The notes: generated from the letters alone by a model not told the origin. Numbered from the stretch's first letter, positions 23,541-34,260 are shown. The stretch is 64,000 nucleotides of DNA from Megamerina dolium (GCA_963854835.1 OY978526.1:68606418-68670417); one strand, 5' to 3'. Numbers and translations: made by a program.

Positions 23541-25298
23541 ATGAGAATATTGCGTTTCTTAATTTTTCTACTAATTTTGAAGAATGTTCTTTTGATTTTA
23601 AAACCAAGTCATCTCTTGGACGCTATTTATGAGGAGAGAATATATCAGACACTTTTATACATTACACGCGATCAAGATAGCATTTGGGAAGAAACTGGCA
23701 TTTTAAAGGATGACAAAGACCCAAAAGTGATACTCACTAAAAATCATAGCATCCACATGCGACGTTATTTTAATCAGGAAATTTTAGCAGTACTAAGTCT
23801 AGACAACACCACCGATTTGGGAGTATTATCGACTCTCTCAAGAAGTTTGCAACATATGCGAATTGCAAGAGTGTTAATTTTACATAACGAAATCGAAAAT
23901 GAAATTCAATACTCGCGATTGAGAAACATTTTTCAGTTTTTTGAAGAGCACCGGATGCTTAATGTTTTGCTCATCTTTAGAGATTTTCAAGCGACGCAAA
24001 ATTGCTACAGTTACAATAAGTTTCCCAAGTTCAACATTGAAAAATGGAAATATGGTACACGTAAAATTTATCCAAATCGTTTACGAGATATACAAGGATA
24101 TAATATTACGACATTACCCGATAATTCGGAACCACGTAGTATGGTCTATAAAGATTCCCGGAATAGAACACAAGTCATCGGATATGTATATTTGCTGATA
24201 AAGACATTAGTTCAGAAAATGAATGGCAATTTAGTGATACCATTTACGGAGAAACATGGGATATTATACTATAACGATATGCTGAACTTTACTCGAAATG
24301 GAACTTTGGATATACCATCAAGTACGACCGGCTCAATTTTTATTGAGAATTTCACTGAGGTGTCTTATCCCATAAATTTAATCAGCTGGTGGGTTATGTT
24401 GCCCGTGGAACAACAGATATCGAAAAATGAAATATTCTACATGCTTTTGGCTTCCGTACTGACGCTCATAGCAATTGTTTTGAACTTGACGTTTACCATT
24501 TTGATATTATGTGGTTTGGTGATACTGAAACCCATACATTCATCTACTTACATGGGAATGGTATGCGATAGCTGTCGCGGTATACTTGGTAATCCATTTC
24601 CATATCCAGTTGAACCAAGATCATCATTGGCGTTCGTATTTCTATTGCTTACATTAAGCGGCTTCTTTTATTCCAATATTTTTGGTGCTTTTTTAGCAGC
24701 TTTCATCTCAGAGCCACCGCTGTCAAATTTCATTTCCAACATTGATCAGCTCAATCGTACATCGCTCAAGATATTAACTTTCGGGCCTGAAGCTGAACAA
24801 ATGCCAAAGCATATCTATGAAAATTATCGAAATGTTTTCAATATAAGCAAAGATCTCAGTACTTTGGCGGAGATGCGTAATACTTTGGATACCAGAATGG
24901 CATATACTGTATGGGATGATCGATGGTCTGCATATGATCAGCAGCAGAAATATTTTGCACGACGATTGTTTCGTTTGAGTGATATATGCCTAAATCCTAT
25001 GATTTATATGAATCTAATGATCCACGAAAATTCGATATATCGTGAAGTGCTAAACGATTTCATAAATGAAATTTATGCTGCTGGTCTGATGAGTTTTTGG
25101 TTAAAGTCCTCTGCATACTATATGATTGAAGCGGGTCGTTTATCGACCAAGGATTCAACTACTCCACGTGCCTATACCGCTGTAAGAGTCGAAGATTTCT
25201 GGTATATTTGGTTGATATATTTTGCAGCAAATGCTATATGTATTTTAAGTATAATATTTGAATGTATATGGTACTACTCGTATTTGAATAAAGAATAA
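23541..25298 (+). CDS. Divergent ionotropic receptor (subfamily B), intact
   Basis: It encodes 585 residues without introns. The start is placed at MRILRFLIFLLILKN because paralogues 44988 and 61538 begin at the same MRIL; an ATG 90 bases upstream adds an unconserved stretch. Domains in order: signal peptide 1-22; amino-terminal region (MLNVLLIFRDFQATQNCYSY); lobe 1 ending near ENFTEVSYPI; M1 about 298-322; pore loop CRGILGNPFPYP near 344; M3 about 360-388; lobe 2 with FARRLFRLSDICL near 471 and ENSIYREVLNDFINEIYAAGL; M4 about 552-580. It is a putative chemosensory cation-channel subunit in the dendrite or cilium membrane of gustatory or olfactory neurons. The Arg that binds glutamate in classical receptors is not evident. 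AATAAA at 25287-25292 lies inside the last codons. Confidence 0.95.
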   Translation: MRILRFLIFLLILKNVLLILKPSHLLDAIYEERIYQTLLYITRDQDSIWEETGILKDDKDPKVILTKNHSIHMRRYFNQEILAVLSLDNTTDLGVLSTLSRSLQHMRIARVLILHNEIENEIQYSRLRNIFQFFEEHRMLNVLLIFRDFQATQNCYSYNKFPKFNIEKWKYGTRKIYPNRLRDIQGYNITTLPDNSEPRSMVYKDSRNRTQVIGYVYLLIKTLVQKMNGNLVIPFTEKHGILYYNDMLNFTRNGTLDIPSSTTGSIFIENFTEVSYPINLISWWVMLPVEQQISKNEIFYMLLASVLTLIAIVLNLTFTILILCGLVILKPIHSSTYMGMVCDSCRGILGNPFPYPVEPRSSLAFVFLLLTLSGFFYSNIFGAFLAAFISEPPLSNFISNIDQLNRTSLKILTFGPEAEQMPKHIYENYRNVFNISKDLSTLAEMRNTLDTRMAYTVWDDRWSAYDQQQKYFARRLFRLSDICLNPMIYMNLMIHENSIYREVLNDFINEIYAAGLMSFWLKSSAYYMIEAGRLSTKDSTTPRAYTAVRVEDFWYIWLIYFAANAICILSIIFECIWYYSYLNKE

Positions 25299-25367
25299 TT
25301 TTTATATATATTTTCTTACCCTACAACGTATATTCATTTCGGTCAGATGTTTGTGACTACTTGAACT

Positions 25368-25796
25368 CTACCTCTCTCTCTTAGCTTCACAGTCTCGGGT
25401 GGACCATAGCTTCACCAACAACTCTTCTCCAGTTTGTTCTCTCCCTCGCTTGCTCTCTCCAATTTCGAACATTCATCGTATTCAGGTCTGCATCTACATC
25501 GTTAAGCAATCTCTTTCTTGACCGGCCGCCCTTTCTTCCACCAATCGGACGAAGTACAAACATTTTCTTCTGGATTCTTTCAGCTGGCATTACAGCTGGT
25601 ATAACATGACCTATACATCTAATTCGCTCTGCGTTTATGAAACGTACGACATTTGCGCCACCAATTAGGTTTTCAATTTCATGATTATAACGGATACGAT
25701 AAGTGCCATCTATTAATTTAACAATTTTTCGCATGATGCTCCTTTCAAATCGTAGCAGCTGACTGATATCGTTTGTTTTCAGTGTCCATATTTCAA
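25368..25796 (-). mobile_element. RTE/BovB-like 3' fragment with 15-base target duplication
   Basis: The minus strand reads the RTE C-terminal region: RIRYNHEIENLIGG, FINAERIRCIGHVIP, GRRSRKRLLNDVDADLN-like and MNVRNWREQARERTNWRRVV. It ends in a GAGA-type tail (CTCTCTCTC on plus) rather than poly-A. A perfect direct repeat, GTGACTACTTGAACT, lies at 25353-25367 and 25797-25811. It is 5'-truncated and inserted in the dispersed repeat. Confidence 0.85.
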
Positions 25797-26445
25797 GTGA
25801 CTACTTGAACTACTTTTTTTTATATATATTTTGACGAAATTTGGCATGAGTAACCTATGATCCAAAGCTACGAAGGAAATTGATGTTGGGCATGATCGGT
25901 CAATAGCCACGCCCACATCAAGCATTCAAAGCGGCTAACCTCGGAATTTTCAAAATCTTTAACTTGCTATAACTCACTTAATACACCACCTGGGACAACA
26001 ATATTTGGCACATAGAGTTACATCATACTACTACTTAATCCTGCCGAAAGTGGGTGAACCGCGCTTGCTTTTTATACTAGCCTGAACTTCTTTAAAATTT
26101 AAGCCGCTGTAATTTCGATAATCTTCCGTCTAAACAATCATATTGGACACTTAGATTAATATTGTAGTTAGAAATAAGCTGGCATAAAATCAGCACGCCA
26201 TGCCCACTTCTGCCCCATACAAAGTCGAGGAAATGAAAAAAAAAATATTTTAAACCGCCATAACTTACAAACTGTTCAGCATAGAACAACCAGATTTAAG
26301 GTGTGGATTAGCATTGTAAGAGCAAATAGATCCACGAGAAATAGGCCAGTCATGCCCACTGTTTATAGTAGCTCCCACACGCATGGACCGAATTTCTTTG
26401 AAATTGAAACAGCTGTTTCTTCGGCAATCTGCTGTTTAGAACAAC

Positions 26446-26885
26446 ATAATTTATTTTTTTATATGTATAATTAGTTTTGAGTGAGGAGCCATTAGCCAAT
26501 TTAGTTCCCTCATTGTAATTTTAATTTGTTCTGTTCTCTTTTGGATGTGTTGCTCCCAACTTAGTTTTTCGTCCAAATGTAGCCTAAGATACTTAGCTGT
26601 TACTGCCTGTGGTATTACAGTACTATTATTGTAAGTGTGCCTGTTTGAATTTATTTGTCGTAAGGTGAAGGTCACTTGTACTAATTTAAGTTCATTTAGT
26701 TTTATTTTTCAATCATTTGTCCATTTGTTGAGCTTGTTTAAAGCTTGCTGTAGGTCCTCTATTGCTTTATTTGGTTCGTTGTGCGACGTCACAAAGTTTC
26801 CCATGAATGTTATCCATATCACTGGGAATTCATCACTATACAAAGTATACAAAAAAGGTCCAACGACGCTACCCAGGCACTTACA
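26446..26885 (-). mobile_element. Jockey-like RT fragment, degenerate
   Basis: Minus-strand frames read TAKYLRLHLDEKLSWEQHI (the KYLG-LD-LTW block of Jockey RTs) and upstream VPGSVVGPFLYTLYSDE-like pieces around 26820-26880. It is inserted in the dispersed repeat between TTTAGAACAACA and CACTTACATTAAT. Both ends are truncated. Confidence 0.7.
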
Positions 26886-27379
26886 TTAATATAGTAGCCG
26901 GAAATGCCAAGCCCACTTCTTAATAGAATTTAAAAAGAGTTGAAATCGCCCCAACATATGAACTATTCATCATAGGATAACCATATTTAAGTTGTGGATT
27001 AGTATTTCAAAGATAATTTGATTTATATAAAAGAGACAAACCACGACCACTTTTTTACATAGGTATCCTAGGGGCGGTGGGTTCTAATTAAAAAAAAAAA
27101 CACACATCGCTTTCGTAGGGCAGGCTTATATGAGATATATCGGGTATGTATGTTTCTGGAAAATATTCAGGACACAAAATTAATAGGGGGTCGTTGGTCA
27201 GTGATGGCCTCCGTAATTATATAGCGTTTGTATATTGGCTGTGCTTAGCGACACATTGAGTCGCAATTAGTAGTCCGGAGGGCATTGATTTGGTGCCTAT
27301 ATGTATAATATTTGTCAATGAATCAGCAAAATAAAGAATAACCTCATAAATGATATAAATGCGACATGTTCAACAGCTA

Positions 27380-27387
27380 CCCATGGG
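27380..27387 (+). promoter_or_regulatory. CCCATGGG promoter palindrome of receptor 27549
   Basis: CAGCTACCCATGGGACAAAT lies 169 bases before the ATG. AAATAGTATCACG lies near 27505 after TATTTATA. Confidence 0.5.
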
Positions 27388-27548
27388 ACAAATACAAAAC
27401 GTTCTATAGTTATAAAACGTTACTAAATCAATATTAAACCAAACATTGCACAGAAATGATGAATGTATAGTAACCATAATCAGAAATTGAGATATTTATA
27501 CATTAAATAGTATCACGTAATAAACTGGAACGTAGAGGTTAACTGAGT

Positions 27549-29351
27549 ATGACGATATTCAAAATTTTATTATTTTCTATCATTTCGAAGAATTTTGTGT
27601 CATATGGAAAACTACTTGAAATTTCCGAAATAGAGCATCGTGAGGTAGTACATATTTTGGAGGAAATTTATATAGAAAACGTCTATGAGACAGTCCTATA
27701 TATTGAAAATGATAACGGTACCACATGCAAAGATGTTAATGTGTTTAGCAACAAAATCAAAGTACCGAAAATTGTTCTAACTCAAAATCATGTAGTCAAT
27801 ATGGGACATACATACAGTCACAAGCTTTTAGCAATAGTTTGTCTGACAAATTATTCGGCTGATTTGAGTATTTTATCAACATTGTCGGAAAATTTACACC
27901 ACATTCGCTCTACAAGGGTTTTGATATTATTCCAGGCAAATGGAGGCGAAATGCGCTCTGAAGGGTTAAACAATATTTTTAAAATATGTGAAAATTATCA
28001 AATGATCAATGTTCTTCTCATCTTTCGGGATTTTAATGTGACACAAAACTGCTATAGCTATAATAAATTCCCTCAGTTCACCATTGAAAAATGGTTATAT
28101 GGCTCACGAGAGATTTATCCAAATCGTTTGGAAAATTTATATGGATATCACATTCAAACGTTGCCAGATGATACTGAGCCACGTACTATTGTATACATGG
28201 ATTCAAGAAATTCTGTACAAATCACGGGCTATATATATCTTTTACTCGAAGCATTGGCGGAGAGACTGAATGCTAAGTTAGTCACACCCTATCCCATAAC
28301 TCCGGGGAGGCGTTACTATTATGATATGATAAAGTACACGCGAAATGGAACTTTGGATATACCTGCAAGTCTTTCATCATCGGGATATTTTAAGAATTTC
28401 AGTGAAATTTCATATCCAGTAATTTTCGTCAGATGGTGTGTAATGGTACCGATGGAACGAGAATTATCGAAAAATGAAATCATCTATGAATTAGTGATTT
28501 CAACATTGACATTATTCACGGTGGTATTGCAATTTTCTTTCTCATTACTATTATCATGTAGCTTGTGGTTGTCAAAGCGTATGTACTCAAATGTTTGCAT
28601 GGATACTCTATTTAATTGTAGCAGCTTGCGTGGTTTACTTGGGCAATCATTTCCATACCCATCTAAATTAACCACATCGTTAGCACTCATTTTCATTTCG
28701 CTATTGCTGTGTGGTTTCTTGTTGCCAAACATTTTAGGTGTCTATTTTACTGCACTGCTAGTACAACCACCGTTCGTAAAATATATTTCGAATATTGCTG
28801 AGCTCAGTCAATCATCCTTCAAACTATTGACTTATCGGCCCGAGTCTCGAACTATGCCACAACATTTTCTTCGAAATTACCCTAATCTTTTCAACATGAC
28901 TGATGAAGCTAAAGTCATGTCGCACCTAAGAGACACACTTGACACTAGTATGGCTTTCACAGTATCAAGTGATCGTTGGCAAGTGTACGAAGAGCAGCAG
29001 AGATATTTTCCACGTCGTCTCTTTCGTCTGAGTGATATATGTTTTGGACGTGCGAACGCGATGCTTTTCATGATCCCGGAGAATTCGATATACCGCGACG
29101 TTTTGAACCATTTCATAAATGAAGTGTACGCTGCCGGTCTCATCCAATTTTGGATGCAGTCTTCGATGGGGTATATGCTCAAAGCAGGACGTTTACCATA
29201 TAAGGACATTACTATTCCGCCAATTTTTGTTGCTGTTACGCTAAAGGATTATTGGAGTATTTGGCTATTTTACATTGTGGCAATCATAATATGTTTGGTG
29301 TGCTTTATATGTGAATATGTGTGGTTCCATTTAATAGAAAATTATTTTTAG
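27549..29351 (+). CDS. Divergent ionotropic receptor (subfamily A), the only intact member here
   Basis: It encodes 600 residues. Signal peptide 1-20 (MTIFKILLFSIISKNFVSYG) is followed by an amino-terminal region with YIENVYETVLYIEN, LTQNHVV and MINVLLIFRDFNVTQNCYSYNK. Lobe 1 has TRNGTLDIPASLSSSGYF and SEISYPV. M1 lies at 314-337, pore loop RGLLGQSFPYP near 360, and M3 at 377-404 ending in YFTALLVQPP. Lobe 2 has FPRRLFRLSDICF near 487 and ENSIYRDVLNHFINEVYAAGL at 510-530. M4 is at 569-593. One difference from its sisters is FPRR in place of FARR. The three other subfamily A genes in the window all carry stops, so this may be the only functional copy. Its product is a presumed chemoreceptor channel subunit needing a co-receptor (Ir25a/Ir76b type), none of which is encoded here. 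Confidence 0.95.
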   Translation: MTIFKILLFSIISKNFVSYGKLLEISEIEHREVVHILEEIYIENVYETVLYIENDNGTTCKDVNVFSNKIKVPKIVLTQNHVVNMGHTYSHKLLAIVCLTNYSADLSILSTLSENLHHIRSTRVLILFQANGGEMRSEGLNNIFKICENYQMINVLLIFRDFNVTQNCYSYNKFPQFTIEKWLYGSREIYPNRLENLYGYHIQTLPDDTEPRTIVYMDSRNSVQITGYIYLLLEALAERLNAKLVTPYPITPGRRYYYDMIKYTRNGTLDIPASLSSSGYFKNFSEISYPVIFVRWCVMVPMERELSKNEIIYELVISTLTLFTVVLQFSFSLLLSCSLWLSKRMYSNVCMDTLFNCSSLRGLLGQSFPYPSKLTTSLALIFISLLLCGFLLPNILGVYFTALLVQPPFVKYISNIAELSQSSFKLLTYRPESRTMPQHFLRNYPNLFNMTDEAKVMSHLRDTLDTSMAFTVSSDRWQVYEEQQRYFPRRLFRLSDICFGRANAMLFMIPENSIYRDVLNHFINEVYAAGLIQFWMQSSMGYMLKAGRLPYKDITIPPIFVAVTLKDYWSIWLFYIVAIIICLVCFICEYVWFHLIENYF

Positions 29352-30764
29352 GCTTAATTGTGTAGCCATAAGTCCCATAGCAGGTCCCGTTTCAGTAGTA
29401 ACCATAGTTGGAATTCTTCTCACTTTTTAATCGACGTTCAACTGATTCCTTAGTAATAGATTACGCAATATAATATATCACTCATGCTTTGTTAGAATAT
29501 AGCTGTAATGCTCCAATATTTTATATTTGATTCTTTTGCGTGTACACAAATTAAATGTTTTGAATGGTATTTATTGATTTATGGCTCAATTTAATACAAT
29601 AAATGAAAACATCAGATTATAAATAACGACTATATTTTGTAAAAGAAGAACTTGTCACGTCCCCTATTATACATTACACCGTCCGACAAAATCACACTTT
29701 TTTGTACACATGGTTTTTGGTTGAAAGAAAAAAAAAAAATACTAAAAGGAAAATAGAAATTTGTATAAAAATTACACTTTTATCTTTACTATGGAATAAT
29801 GGCTCTATCTGACGTCAGAATAGTCTGCGGAAAACAAAATCAACTTGTGCTTATTTTATATATTTTTTCTTTTATTTATAATTTTTCCAAGATTCTTAGC
29901 GCTAGGTTCAAACTTTAAAGTCGATTTGCAGATGGATATTTGATTCATAACGTTGTTTTTTTGCGTTTACTCGTCTAGCACCCATACATCGAGCTTCTTT
30001 TTGTATCCAGCATTTTCAAGTGATTCCTAGCGGTATTTTTGTGCAATATCTAGCTTCAGGACCGTCTAGCCTAACGATTTTCTTGACTTAACCGACATTA
30101 TCGACAATTGGCCTTCCGATGATACCAAAATTCAGCGAAATTGGCTATTACAGTATCAGGAATCAGGCTATTACAGTATCATAAAAACTATTCACATTTT
30201 CAGACGCCTGGTTAGCTTTTTTGCCTTCTGAAAAAAAAAAAATACTGTAGAATTGGCGTATTTTCTACCTTTTGCGCGCTCTCAAACAAAACTTACTATC
30301 TATGTCTATATGTTAATGGTGCTCTCGCACATGAAAATCGACAAATAACGACATAGTCGCTCAGCAATCACCTCTAAAGAGACCAAAGGTAAGACCCATT
30401 AATTTTTTCTCTTTAACAATTCCCTTAAACATACTTACCTCCTACCTCCACCTCTTAAAGGAGGAACATAAACACGTTTGGAAATTGTCAGTTTACCACA
30501 TAGCTACTCAAAAATTGACTCTAAAGGAATGACATGTAATTAGTCACCAATAGATTCTTCCTCTACAATATTTCCTCAAAATATACTAATCCCTAGCTGC
30601 TCCTTTTTTAGGCGCTCCTCTACAAAACTAACAAAAAAAAAATGGCCACAAATATCACCTATTAATACATATATTCCACCCAATATTTCTCCCAAATATT
30701 TAGTCGTCTATAATGAGTTATGATAATTTATATCCAATTTAATTTGGTCGCTACATTTATCTTG
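29352..30764. other. Intergenic with a mariner fragment
   Basis: At 29950-30300 the minus strand is a decayed copy of the mariner part seen at 17230-17570 (shared plus-strand phrases TTTACTCGT, CCCATACATCGAGC, TTTTTGTATCCAG, GACAATTGGCCTTCC). The phrase GCTATTACAGTATCAG is duplicated at 30143-30180. The rest is AT-rich and unassigned, with CCTCCTAC-rich pieces near 30440 like those near 51350 and 57050. Confidence 0.45.
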
Positions 30765-30812
30765 TTGATTAATTATGCAAATGACATGTTTGTTCTGAAG
30801 AACCCAAGGTAC
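30765..30812 (+). promoter_or_regulatory. Conserved receptor promoter: TAATTA + ATGCAAAT block and degenerate palindrome
   Basis: TTGATTAATTATGCAAATGA begins at 30765 and contains a perfect octamer. AACCCAAGGTACAAATTATA at 30801 is a decayed counterpart of AACCCATGGGACAAAT. They lie about 180 and 150 bases before the ATG at 30954. Confidence 0.5.
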
Positions 30813-30953
30813 AAATTATATACATATTCCATTATATGAAATTTATTTATACTGAGTGCATATGAAATGAAACAAATAGTAGAAACGTAAAATCTTAGTA
30901 CTAAAAAACACTATAAAAGCAACAGAGTAAATGCTTAACATTCAATATTCAAT

Positions 30954-32705
30954 ATGAAAATATTGCGATTCTTAATGTGCTTACTAATTCTGAAGAATAT
31001 TCTTTTAATTCTAAAAGCAACAAATCTTTTGGATGACATATATGATGAGGGGATATATCAGACAATTTTATACATTAGACGCAATCGGGATAGCGCTTGT
31101 GAAGAAGGTGATTTGTTATGGAATCCCAAAGTTCCAAAACTACTACTCATTCAAAATCATACTGTCTATCTGAGACACTACTACAATCAGAAAATGTTAG
31201 CTGTCGTTTGTCTGGACAATATTACAGATCTGATAATATTATCTACACTATCGCAGAGTTTAAAGCGTATGCGATTTGCAAGAGTGCTGATTTTACACAC
31301 CGAAAACGAAAAGGATGTGCAGGATGGGCAATCAAGGGATATATTGAAATTTTTTGATCAGAATCAAATGCTAAATGTTTTGCTTATTCATCGAGATTTT
31401 CACGCGACACAAAATTGTTATAGTTATAGCAAATTTCCCGCGTTTACCATTGAAAAATGGAAACATGGATCACGGGCACTTTATCCAAATCGTTTAAAGA
31501 ACATACAACGGTATAATATTAATATAATACCAGATGATACAGAACCACGAAGCATTGTGTATACGGATGCACATAATAGACCACAAATTACTGGATATGT
31601 ATATCTTATGCTAAAAGCATTGGCACAGAAAATGAATGGTACTTTGGCTACACCATATCCAATAAAACGAGGAAGATATTATTATAATGACATGCTTAAT
31701 TTTACACGTAATGGCACCATAGATTTGCCAGCAAGCGTCACAGGCTCGTTTTATTTTGAGAATTTCAATGAGATCACTTATCCAGTGTACCAATCAAGCT
31801 GGTGTCTTATGTTACCGGTAGAACGGGAAATATCAACAAATGAAATATTCTATGTGCTGTTGATTTCCACACTGTCGCTGATGGCAATTGCATTAGAAAT
31901 TATTTTCGCATTTCTAGTATTGTGTGGTCTACGGCTGTTGAAGCGTACGCATTCATTTTCAGGTATGCATATGCTGTGTGAAAGTTTGCGTGGCATATTG
32001 GGTCAATCATTTCTGTACCCGGTCAAACCGACATCATCATTGGCATTTATATTCATCTTACTCACTCTGAGTGGGTTTTTCTATTCGAATATTTTTAATG
32101 CCTTCTTGCCAGCATTTATGACACACCCACCACTGTCAAGCTTCATTTCCAATATGGAGGATATCAGCCGATCAGCTCTAAAAATATTAATTTTCTGGCC
32201 CGAATCTAAACAAGTACCTGATGATATACTCAAAAAGTATAGAACTGTATTCAATGCAACCGACGATATCAGAATAATGGCGGAATCACGTGATACTTTA
32301 GATACAAATATGATTTTCACAGTGCCATATGATCGCTGGATTATTTATGATGATCAGCAGAAATATTTTGCACGTCGTCTATTTCGTCTGAGTGATATCT
32401 GTTTTAGCGATATGATGTATTTGATTCTGATGATCAATGAAAATTCGATATATCGTCATGTGGTGAATCATTTCATGAATGAAGCCTATGCTGCAGGTCT
32501 CATGAGTTTTTGGTTAAAATCAGCAGCGCGTTACATGGTTGAAGCCGGACGCTTGTCCACGAAGGACTTGAGTGAGGCACGTACATATGCCGCTGCTAAG
32601 TTGGAAGATTTCTACTTTATTTGGGAATTGTATTTGCTTGCAATTGCTATTTGTATATTGTGCTTTCTCTGTGAGATTGTATGGTACCATTTGAATAAAA
32701 TATAA
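30954..32705 (+). CDS. Divergent ionotropic receptor (subfamily B), intact
   Basis: It encodes 583 residues and is intronless. Signal peptide MKILRFLMCLLILKNILLIL is followed by LLDDIYDEGIYQTILYIRR, LIQNHTVYLRHYYNQ and MLNVLLIHRDFHATQNCYSYSKFP. Lobe 1 contains NGTIDLPASVTGSFYF and NEITYPV. M1 lies about 298-322, pore loop LRGILGQSFLYP near 344, and M3 from 360. Lobe 2 has FARRLFRLSDICF and ENSIYRHVVNHFMNEAYAAGL. M4 starts near 552. It is the closest relative of the left-edge minus-strand receptor; the two share MRFARVL and their promoter block. The polyadenylation signal AATAAA at 32694-32699 lies in the last codons (N-K-I-stop), and no other AATAAA follows closely. Substrate unknown. Confidence 0.95.
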   Translation: MKILRFLMCLLILKNILLILKATNLLDDIYDEGIYQTILYIRRNRDSACEEGDLLWNPKVPKLLLIQNHTVYLRHYYNQKMLAVVCLDNITDLIILSTLSQSLKRMRFARVLILHTENEKDVQDGQSRDILKFFDQNQMLNVLLIHRDFHATQNCYSYSKFPAFTIEKWKHGSRALYPNRLKNIQRYNINIIPDDTEPRSIVYTDAHNRPQITGYVYLMLKALAQKMNGTLATPYPIKRGRYYYNDMLNFTRNGTIDLPASVTGSFYFENFNEITYPVYQSSWCLMLPVEREISTNEIFYVLLISTLSLMAIALEIIFAFLVLCGLRLLKRTHSFSGMHMLCESLRGILGQSFLYPVKPTSSLAFIFILLTLSGFFYSNIFNAFLPAFMTHPPLSSFISNMEDISRSALKILIFWPESKQVPDDILKKYRTVFNATDDIRIMAESRDTLDTNMIFTVPYDRWIIYDDQQKYFARRLFRLSDICFSDMMYLILMINENSIYRHVVNHFMNEAYAAGLMSFWLKSAARYMVEAGRLSTKDLSEARTYAAAKLEDFYFIWELYLLAIAICILCFLCEIVWYHLNKI

Positions 32706-33006
32706 ATACATTTAGTTTTGAATCTTTAAATATATTGTATTCAGGAAAGGAAATAAGTTTAAATTGTCCAGCTTCTAAATGAAAATTGACCTTGAGAGCA
32801 TCTCCGTCCACTCTAAAAATAGTCCAAACCGTCTTCGTATCATAAGATTGACGTTTAAGAAAATCCTTAAAAAGTGCTTGTGTATGTGAGAGATATGCCG
32901 GTGAGCTCATACCTTGGTTGAGTTGATGTTCTGATTTTCCTGCTTCAATTACCGACTGCTTCTTGCTGTATGAGAAATTCAAATTGTTTAGGTTAACCGT
33001 TCTTAA
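32706..33006 (-). other. Coding-like minus-strand fragment of unknown origin, right part
   Basis: From about 33015 down to 32650 the minus strand is open (LNNLNFSYSKKQSVIEAG, SHTQALFKDFLKRQSYD, VWTIFRVDGDALKVNFHL). Its composition looks more like real protein than the neighbouring AT-rich frames. I do not recognise it. A TTAA-flanked MITE separates it from similar coding-like DNA at 33926-34260. It may be a processed or captured piece of a host gene. Confidence 0.35.
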
Positions 33007-33925
33007 GGGGCACAACTAGTTTGACCGCCTGAAAAAAGGTGATTTTTGTGAATTGTTTAAAAAAAAGTATTGCATCGAATGTTTTAAAATTATGCAGATA
33101 TATTTGTGCATAAATAATGAATACAAAGTAATTTTTTCAAATGAAAATATTCGATTTTCAGCAAGTTATCTCCTGAGTCTTCAAAAAAAAAAAAAAGGTT
33201 TTCCCACTGCTGCAGTGATTGTAGCCTTCGCAGTGCCTGAAATCAAAAAAACCAAAAATTTTATTAAGCTAGGTTATATTTTCTATACAATGGCCCTCGA
33301 TTGTAAAAAAAAAATGAAGCAAACAAAATGGCGGATTTGTGAAAAAAAATTCAAATCTTGCTGAAAAATCTGATGGTTTCTGGCCTGGCATAATTATATT
33401 TTTCATCCAATCATAAAACTGGAGGGTCATTGTATGGAAAAACAAATACAAAGTAAGCTAAAAGAAGACCCAAGTCGATCGGATGATTTGTTATTGAGTT
33501 AGAGCTGCAGCAAATGTGTAAAATTTAGTTTTGAGAAAAGCACGTTTAAAGGTCAAAGTACTGATTTCATTGTTATAAATTTTTAAATATCATAGCTAGA
33601 GCTAATCTACAATTTCAGATCCTCTCAGGTATGTATAAGTGGAAAATTACCTATGCATACATTTCTGTGTATCTAAAGGTTAACAATAGCTATTATTACT
33701 TATTTACCGTGTCAACAGAGCCCGAAAAATAACTCAGGTACGGTCGTCAAGTAACGCTACATTCTAAATAATGAGAAGCTGCTCTGTAGAAGGCTGTAAC
33801 TCAGAAACTATTTGAGATTTTCACTTGAGATTTTAATATGTTATTTTTAAAGGTATAAATTATCAAAAAATGCAAAAACAAAAAAAAAAAACGAAACTTT
33901 TAAAATTTCAAACTAGTTGTGCCCT
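33007..33925. mobile_element. piggyBac-like MITE (TTAA target site)
   Basis: Inverted ends GGGGCACAACTAGTTTGA (33007) and its inverse TCAAACTAGTTGTGCCC (ending 33925) are flanked by TTAA at 33003-33006 and 33926-33929. TTAA duplication is the signature of piggyBac-type transposition. The 919-base interior is AT-rich with homopolymer runs and no transposase, so it is non-autonomous. Confidence 0.75.
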
Positions 33926-34260
33926 TTAAATAATGAAAATAATAAATCTACTTGACTTAACTATGATCCGAAATTTCTGCCCACTTTACCAGGCCATGTG
34001 AAAATGTCTTGTTGATGCAGTTGCCGGTGTTCTTTCTGTTGATGATGTTTTCGGGTAACGTAATTTTTCGTCATCTTTTGCAATCTCGAACTATTGCTGT
34101 TGATACTTGATCACAAATCTTGCTGTTGTTGTCGGTGATTTTCTTCTATTTGTTCTGTTTCATTAATTGTTTTTATTATTTATATTGTTGAGGTGATAGT
34201 GCTGCCACTTGTTGTGATTGTATTCGCAGTAGCACAGTTTTGATCATTTTCTAAATGGGT
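33926..34260 (-). other. Coding-like minus-strand fragment of unknown origin, left part
   Basis: The minus strand reads Gln-rich pieces (ENHRQQQQDL, KHHQQKEHRQLHQQDIFTWP) with CAACAA-type codons and a few stops. It lies directly upstream, in the minus direction, of the fragment at 32706-33006 once the MITE is removed. I cannot name it. It may be a decayed processed gene. Confidence 0.25.

Larger units (their letters stand above)
25300..27110. repeat. Unclassified dispersed repeat, interrupted by RTE and Jockey fragments
   Basis: Pieces at 25300-25352, 25812-26445 and 26880-27110 match the repeat at 34830-35640. Shared phrases are TTTCGGTCAGATGTTTGT, GTAACCTATGATCCA, TTAGAACAAC, CACTTA-ATTAATAT, CCCACTTCT and AACTTACGAACTATTCA. 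No protein or terminal repeat was recognised. Several related sub-blocks follow each other, so the unit itself may contain internal repeats. Confidence 0.55.
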
